This document shows positions 58,301 through 64,000 of a stretch of 64,000 bases of DNA, one piece after another. The stretch covers positions 2,809,501 through 2,873,500 of the forward strand of contig NC_092570.1 of assembly GCF_037975245.1 (NCBI RefSeq), given 5' to 3'. The position numbers and the translations under genes are program-made. How positions within the stretch are numbered: position 1 is the stretch's first letter; every line of letters begins with the position of its first letter. This DNA is from Apostichopus japonicus (Eukaryota; Echinodermata; Holothuroidea; Aspidochirotida; Stichopodidae). Under the pieces are notes generated by a model. That model made no database searches. It was not told the origin of the DNA and saw only the letters and a list, made by a program, of their open reading frames with translations.

Positions 58301-61300
58301 TGACCAGGTTTTTGCACTAGCAGTTTGGCAGAACAACTTTAAGTTGAAAAATTAAAAAAATACCAGTTCTGTCAAAAACTATTTCTTACCACCTAGACTG
58401 TCCACATAATCCCATGCTGCCTTTTCTGCGAGTGTTTTACTCTTTGTGTAAGGGTCGACGTTTGGTTTGCTTAGATCTGTCCAATCTGCTTCTGTCATTT
58501 TCACGCCAGTACTGTGCACCTCTGCCAAAAAAAGAAGAAGAAGAGAAAAATAACACCGTAAATGGATATTCCTGTTGCTGGAAGTTGATTGCTTTAATGG
58601 CCCAACAAAATTATGGTCAATATGAAAACATTTTGAATACAAATTTCTTACAGGTCATCAGTACCATTCCTCCAATTTTAACAAGCCAAAAACTGCAGAG
58701 ATTCTGACCCTCTTCAATGTTTTCAGAGAAAAAAAAAAATAAACATTCCATCGACCATACCTCAAGTTATTGACAAGATACTTAAATATGTTGTTTCCAT
58801 CCAACAGTCTGGAAGATTTTTCTCTTTAAGATTGAAGTATTACAAAGGAAAGACTCACGTTTCATGTTTGCAAATTCCTTACCGGTTGTCGGTACCATTC
58901 CCCAAATTTTACCGAGCCAAAAACTGCTGAGCGTTTTCAAATCTACTCTCCTTGAGAGTTTGACCCTTAAATGTTTTCAGATATTGAGCAAATGTCCAGG
59001 TACAGAACTAAAAAAAATCCTTAGTGAGGAAACACAGGATGGCAATAGGAAGGTTGTTGGAGGTGCAGTATGATTGACCTTGTTCTTACCTTGCAGCATA
59101 TTTAGGGTCAAAACTATTGACCATAAAAGCAGTGTTTTATGATTTATCATCAACTACTGGCAATATTACTTAAGAGTTTACCACATGTGGGCATTATTTC
59201 ATACAAGATCTCAATTTACTATACCAATGCACAGTTTCCACCATTTTTCACTTCATAAGTTACATTAACAGTGGAGCCATTTTGTTCTCCAGACTCTGAG
59301 CACTGTATACAACATAAATCACATGTGGTAAATCTCAATTTGATAGGCCAAGTTATGAGGTGTGCGTATTCACCTGGGCTTTAAAATGTGTGAAGACTCA
59401 CGCAAAAAGAAACTAATGCCAGTTATCTGACCTAGTTTCCAATGAGGTGTAACAGATGTGTAAGACACCACCATCGATCCCAGAAAATACACACACAGCT
59501 TGCTACTGTCGGTAATTAGAGACTAGTGTACAGTCAGTACATACAGCTGCGGTCAATACCCACAGCACAGTGTATAAACGATACAGCGATGGACATCTCA
59601 GGTCCAGCTAAAGATAACAAGGTATCATGTTTCATTACTGTCTGCATTTTGTAGCGACAAGAACAAAACGTCACTTGCAAGCAACAGAAACTTAACTTTT
59701 TCAGATGGCCGCACGCGGTTTGGGGCGAGTCTTCAATGCCTTTAAGTATGAAATTCTGTTCAAACAATTCACCTCAATATTATCATCAAGTTGCTTCAAC
59801 ATATAAAGTTTACAAACATGATTAAACTTGCTACTCCAGCCTGCACCTACCTCCCACTGCGGCTACTGAACTTGTTAAGACTACTCTTTTCACTTTTCCA
59901 GTGCATGCTTTCAAAACACGTAATGTCCCATCCACGGCTGGCTTGATAATTTCGTTTTCATCTGCAGGAGTGGCCATAGGGAATGGACTGGCAGTGTGAC
60001 AAACGTAGGTGCATCCTTCTATGGCACTGTTGTTTGAATCAGCCCAGAGAGAGAGAGAGAGAGAAGGAGTTGAAGTGTAAAATGGTTTCAAAACTTGTTT
60101 TGTAGTAAAGTTAGCTACAGGTATCATATGTTTACTTTACTGGGCAATCTAAGTAACTGTTCCTAATGACTGGAGTTTCCTGTTTTACTTACTGAACATT
60201 GGCAGGGCCAATGGACGTTTATGTTAACATTACAATATTCTGTATGCAGAAATCAAAGCTGCAGTACCACTCCCCAACTTGGCTTACACAGTAACACAGA
60301 CTGCATGCACAAATTAAGTGTACCATATGTATAAGACAACCAAGCATTTACTAACACGGTGAATAAGGAGAGATACGAATTTTGTAAAGAGTTTCCAAGG
60401 TCTTACAGATAAATTAATAATTGATATCTTACTCTTTCCAACATTCTTCATTTGTAAGGTCAGCTTCCACTAGCTCTAACCGATTCTCTGCTTCTTCTCC
60501 CAGTTTCTTCAAAGGGTCAACTTTTAGAGGGTTTGTCAGGCTTCTCACTGTTCCTCTCACTTGATAACCATCTTGTAACAGTTGTTGGACAACATGAGAG
60601 GCAAGATACCCTGATGCACCAGTTACGAGCACCCCTAGGGGAAAGAAAAATTTAATTTGATTCAAATTTAAGGACTTAACAAATTATTCTACCTTAAATT
60701 AAAGGTAAAAAGGTTAAATTAAAGGTTTCAGAAATAGCCCAAAATCCAAGCATGGTACAATTGCTGAAAGATTTCAGAGCTACCATTTCAGCATTGCAAA
60801 TTTTGACCATTAAATAGGAATGAAAGTGACAACAGTTCAGTCCAATAACTTAGGCCTAGGGTATCATAAATTTCAAGCATGTATACATGTACTCAGGGTG
60901 TCTGGGGTAGGGGGTTGGAATTGCTTCCTCTACAGCGGATTAGCAGAGGTCTTCTTCAGTGTGCACTTATACCAGCTGTATGGTCCGCAAGTAACACGTT
61001 AGTACTAGTAGTATAAATGCATTTCTCGACATCTCTTTCTTGTTTGCATGGTTCTCTCTCAAATAGTCAAAACAGACAGAGTTTCGTTTTGCCTGAAACA
61101 TTAATATTGCAATCCTCGCAAGGAAAGTGTGCACTGTTGTTTAGGGTTGGTAATTCAACGGCAAATTATGCCTACTGAAATCTTTCAAAAACTTAAAACT
61201 CCAGCCCGAGCCCAAAGTTACGCCTACTGTAGCATGTACGATAGAGTATAGGACTTACAGAGTAACAATGTACACTAGCATAACTTCATTAGTACCTAAC

Positions 61301-61491
61301 TTACAGTAGTTACGTTAATTTAGGTTACATGCCGTTAAAGATATCGACTCACTCGTTTCGCTTTTGTTAGTATTTGCCATACTTCTTCTTTGATGTATAC
61401 CGGAAATCAATCCACAGTTAATGACAGGAGAAGGTTTATTACAGGTTGAAACAATGTGATACTGAAACCGTCTCAAAGAACGTAATAACAT
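55376..61491 (-). CDS. SDR-B: extended short-chain dehydrogenase/reductase, DFR/aldehyde-reductase type, probably mitochondrial (complete)
   Basis: Exons (minus strand): 61353-61491, 60433-60634, 59851-60026, 58390-58521, 57346-57552, 56848-56928, 56106-56227, 55376-55504. They total 1188 nt, 395 residues, with GT-AG throughout and a TGA stop. Seen: TGASGYLA NAD(P)-binding motif (residues 51-58), TSSVAAVG with the catalytic Ser (about 166-167), YTKSK (Tyr197, Lys201), INPAFILGP and VDVRDVAKAH, typical of DFR/cinnamoyl-CoA-reductase/GRE2-like reductases. The ATG at 61491 gives an Arg-rich leader, MLLRSLRRFQYHI..., whose MxLRSL start resembles SDR-A (MRVLRSL). The same frame is also open to a Met at 61554, and an internal Met at 61380 (MANTNKSET) would give a leaderless form. 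Exon lengths of exons 2, 5, 6 and 7 (202, 207, 81, 122) equal those of SDR-A. The substrate is unknown. Confidence 0.88.
55790..56005. repeat. About 21-bp minisatellite (TGTCATCACAAAATAACCTCAG)n
   Basis: About nine units of TGTCATCACAAAATAACC with TCAG, TTAG or shorter joints. It lies in intron 7 of SDR-B. Just left of it, AACCTCAACCTG(G/T)TTACAAGTTAACATC occurs twice about 95 bp apart (about 55575-55680). Confidence 0.9.
57838..58131. repeat. Inverted-repeat arm 1 (pairs with 59484-59757)
   Basis: Shares AGGCATTGAAGACTCGCCCC, CATTACTGTCTGCATTTTGTAG (in inverted sense), TTGACCGTAGCTGTATGTAC and GTAGCAAGCTGTGTGT with the reverse complement of 59484-59757. It lies in intron 4 of SDR-B, left of exon 4. 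Confidence 0.8.
58640..59010. repeat. Diverged direct repeat in SDR-B intron 3
   Basis: A block at about 58640-58725 (GTCATCAGTACCATTCCTCC, AGCCAAAAACTGCAGAG, TGACCCTC, ATGTTTTCAGA) recurs at about 58870-58985 (GTTGTCGGTACCATTCCCCA, AGCCAAAAACTGCTGAG, TGACCCTTA, ATGTTTTCAGA). TGTCCAGGTACAGAA after the second copy also occurs at about 58135, next to inverted-repeat arm 1. The pieces may all belong to one dispersed element. Confidence 0.6.
59172..59340. mobile_element. Small terminal-inverted-repeat element (MITE-like)
   Basis: GAGTTTACCACATGTG at the left and CACATGTGGTAAATCTC at the right form terminal inverted repeats around about 135 bp with GCTCAGAGTCTGG. No coding capacity. It lies in intron 3 of SDR-B, beside inverted-repeat arm 2. 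Confidence 0.55.
59484..59757. repeat. Inverted-repeat arm 2 (pairs with 57838-58131)
   Basis: The reverse complement of arm 1 with moderate divergence and small indels. The two arms lie about 1.35 kb apart on either side of SDR-B exon 4 (58390-58521). Confidence 0.8.
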
Positions 61492-62257
61492 CAACTTCGT
61501 TTGACTAGGTATATACAATACCAGGCTAAAAATACAATGGAGAGCATAAGCCAACAGCCTCGATCAGCTGACTCGACCTGATGTTGAACCTAGTACTAGT
61601 ACTACCTGCATGAAAGATTGAATCTTTGATGTTAGGACTGCCGACCAGTACTTCAGAGAGAAAGTTTGTAATTACATATCTTATCGCAAGGCTGTCATTG
61701 CTATTTTTCGTAAGGACATATATAATATTTCACAAGTTCGTAAAACTTTCGATCCATATTTTATTATATAATTTCTGTCCATGCATGAACAAAACTTTCC
61801 CTATGCAAACATTAAAGACGCATGTATACATTCAGGTCAACCCTCAGTAGCTACGTTTGAGCATGGAGCTATTTATGTATACGCCGATCGCGATGTGTAC
61901 ATCTGAACTCTGATACAGCATTCTAGAGAGCCACTTGTATGGATTATTGTTCGTGGAACCAATACTAATGAGTTTTGTTTTAAAACGTTTGGTAGACCAA
62001 TATTTAACCATACCAATTAGTTAAGTAATTAAATCGAAACAGCTATTGAGTTACAAATTTAGTATATAGAATAACCGAAAATTTAAAAATACACTGTTAA
62101 TTCCTATGTGTGGTTTGACTGTCAATATTTGAATTATTAACATACGAAACAAGTTAAATTTTATAGCACATTTATTTTTGCTTTTAAACCACACATTACT
62201 AACTATTTAGTATGGTCACAACAAACAGAGATTTCCGTCAGCTGAGAATTTCGAGAT
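61492..62257. promoter_or_regulatory. Divergent promoter region between SDR-B and the plus-strand mitochondrial gene
   Basis: Only 766 bp separate the SDR-B start (61491, minus) from the next gene's start (62258, plus). No TATA box is placed convincingly for either. The arrangement fits a shared or bidirectional promoter, and both products look mitochondrial. This is positional inference only. Confidence 0.4.
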
Positions 62258-63315
62258 ATGGCTTCCAGTATATTCCAGTCATCACTAAATGTGACCCGTC
62301 GTAACAATGCAAATAGGTAATGTTACATTTCCTAATTTTCGACTTCAGGCTCTAATGCATTCAATGTGATTACAAGTTTCCCGAGCTTGAACCACATTTG
62401 CGCGAAGTTTACCCTGTTTGTCACACTCACATTCACATCTGCAGTAGGCAATTGAGCATGGCAGTGTTCCTAGTCTATGGCCATAGCCTAAGTTAATGGT
62501 GAAGGTCTAGGCCTAACCTAGGACTTGTGTAATAGTGAGTTCGCCTTGCATTGACTTGATAGTATGCATTTGTATGTGAGATCCTCCTGCAAGCAGGAAC
62601 TCGCGAAGAAGCCTCATGGCTTATCAAAGCCGCAAGCTGACCGAAGTCAGGCTCTTAGATTCATATTTAATGTCCATGATTATGAATTGTAATTTATCAA
62701 CAACTCTGTAACTGGACGACATACATTATCCCCATTAATCTTGAAGTGACTGGAACTGGGACCTCATGATTGGAAGGCACTGGCGTTGACCACTGAGCTA
62801 ACAATATGTTGTATAAGTGTCTACTTAGTATAAGTAGTAGAAGATAGTATAAGTGTCTACTTAGCCTAGACCTAGGGCCTATATTCAAGTGTCGCAGGGT
62901 ATCCCAGGTAATGCTTCTTTATCTTCATTATGTTGGTAAGTATTTTTGAAGTATGCCTATTAGACAAGATCCCAAACAACATAATAACCTTGTTAGTTTA
63001 AGCCAATGATAGTTACAATTTGACATATTAAAATATTGTGAATTAACTAGGCTACCAACGTTTAACATGAAGGTGATGATTTGTGACTTAATCTTCTCAA
63101 TTCTTTCTTTCTCTCACAGATGTTTCCTTCAACATTACAGAAATTTCCAACGAGCAGAAAAAGGATCAGAAGTGAGCAGGAAAACTGCAAAAGAAAAGAG
63201 AATTATTAGAGCTAATCTAGAGAGTAAAAGTCCTGAGAAGATCGATGTTGTTTATGCCAGAAATGGTAGACCATCATTTAGGACACTTATCAGACCATTT
63301 GGGTTTGCCTGCCTT
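62258..63315 (+). CDS. 5' part of a probable mitochondrial protein gene, weakly PARL-like (continues beyond window)
   Basis: Exon 1 is 62258-62316 (ATG to donor AG|GTAATG, phase 2). Exon 2 is 63120-63315 (acceptor TTTCTCTCACAG, donor CTT|GTAAGA, phase 0). The joined frame gives 85 residues. Seen: a basic, acid-free start MASSIFQSSLNVTRRNNANR, typical of a mitochondrial presequence; then FQRAEKG, a Lys/Arg/Glu-rich segment; and FRTLIRPFGFACL, a basic-hydrophobic join that looks like the beginning of a membrane helix. The order of a short FR/FQ-A-basic segment followed by a (S/T)LI(K/R)PxxF phrase reminds me of the N-terminal part of the mitochondrial rhomboid protease PARL, but no catalytic part is in the window. 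No further exon was found up to 64000. Confidence 0.6.
62580..62803 (-). mobile_element. tRNA-derived SINE, family 1, copy 3
   Basis: Minus strand: TTAGCTCAGTGGTCAACGCC is the clearest A-box/D-arm of the three copies. The T-loop (CAGTTCCAGTCAC) is worn. The body and 3' hairpin (GAGTTCCTGCTTGCAGGAGG) match copy 1 closely, and the tail is TCACATACAAATG. It lies in intron 1 of the plus-strand mitochondrial gene. Confidence 0.78.
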
Positions 63316-64000
63316 GTAAGATTTATTACTTGTGTGGATACATATTTTTTCTTTCAATTTTTTCTTTTCATATGCACAGTTGGAGAATTGGGATGTAGAT
63401 TATTGATCATGTGTATGATGAATGATTCACACTTATTACAGATTACATGTTTGGCGGTCGCAAAATTAAAACAAAATTATTACTCAGTTCGTCCAGCAAA
63501 GCGAAAATAAACTCTAGTCCACTGCGTATATGGTCCTTAGCGAAATAACTTAATAGAAAATACAGGATCCATCCATATTAAACAAGATTAAGAGTATGAT
63601 GAAATCATTCACACAACATGACTTGTTTATGTAACCAAATAAAGGATTGCAGTTCCAATAAAATAAATCGATAGCGGTCGGATAGGAACGTTTCCAACTC
63701 GATCAAGTAATATTGTAGGCGATTAACGTAGTTGGTAACTTGTCATGTTGAGCGATCGAAGTGGGAAGTCAAAGTGGTGTAAGTTTGAACTAGCCATACT
63801 ACAAGGGTAATTGAGGGCGTTATCAGTTGACAGGAACAGCAGCACTGTCAAATTATGCCGCAACACCTGTAGTGTCTGGCGAGGGGTTTCGTTAGAGTAA
63901 AAGCACATAGATGTCATGATATGTTATTAGCAAGGAGCAGGTACCATAGGGTAGAAGGCTTGACTCCACCTCCCCACCTAACCTACATAAACAACAGTCA
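63316..64000. other. Right-edge sequence, intron of the mitochondrial gene
   Basis: No acceptor followed by a recognisable coding block was seen after the 63315 donor. The small open frames here (to 63510 plus; 63723-63917 minus) lack protein character. Confidence 0.45.

Noticed and set aside
61353-61380. MANTNKSET as the sole start of SDR-B
   Set aside because: The frame stays open upstream, and the Met at 61491 gives a leader resembling that of SDR-A and a similar total length. The internal Met is kept only as a possible second start.

Overview
The window is animal nuclear DNA: split genes with GT-AG introns, AT-rich background, dense microsatellites, tRNA-derived SINEs, short hAT-type terminal-inverted-repeat elements and many poly-G/poly-C runs. 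It contains no prokaryotic operons, rRNA genes or CRISPR arrays. The repeat style and gene content suggest a marine invertebrate, possibly an echinoderm such as a sea cucumber. That guess rests on general impression and is weak.

Six genes can be supported. Four were assembled exon by exon from splice sites and reading-frame continuity. From left to right:
(1) SDR-A, minus strand, 120-8808, runs off the left edge with 7 of 8 exons in the window.
(2) An intronless two-Ig-domain type I membrane protein, minus strand, 12791-14077.
(3) A five-exon Kazal-domain single-pass membrane protein with a long cytoplasmic tail ending in a PPxY motif, minus strand, 26614-33773.
(4) A smaller relative of it with the same tail organisation but no recognised Kazal exon, minus strand, 40895-49156.
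(5) SDR-B, minus strand, 55376-61491, complete with 8 exons.
(6) The first two exons of a probable mitochondrial protein on the plus strand, 62258-63315, which runs off the right edge and loosely recalls PARL.

SDR-A and SDR-B are paralogous extended short-chain dehydrogenases of the dihydroflavonol-4-reductase / aldehyde-reductase type. Their intron phases match throughout, and both begin with basic, mitochondrial-presequence-like leaders. The two tail-PPxY genes are a second paralogous pair. All of these minus-strand genes point the same way, and SDR-B and gene 6 diverge from a shared 0.77 kb region.

The rest is repeat-rich. There are two clear tRNA-derived SINE families and one doubtful one, and several hAT-type non-autonomous elements, three of them with 7-of-8-matching 8-bp flanking duplications. 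Two places carry a dispersed repeat with nuclear-receptor DR1-like motifs. Five minisatellites are present, the largest about 1.5 kb inside an intron. One inverted-repeat pair brackets the catalytic exon of SDR-B. All gene models come from reading the sequence only; no database search was run.
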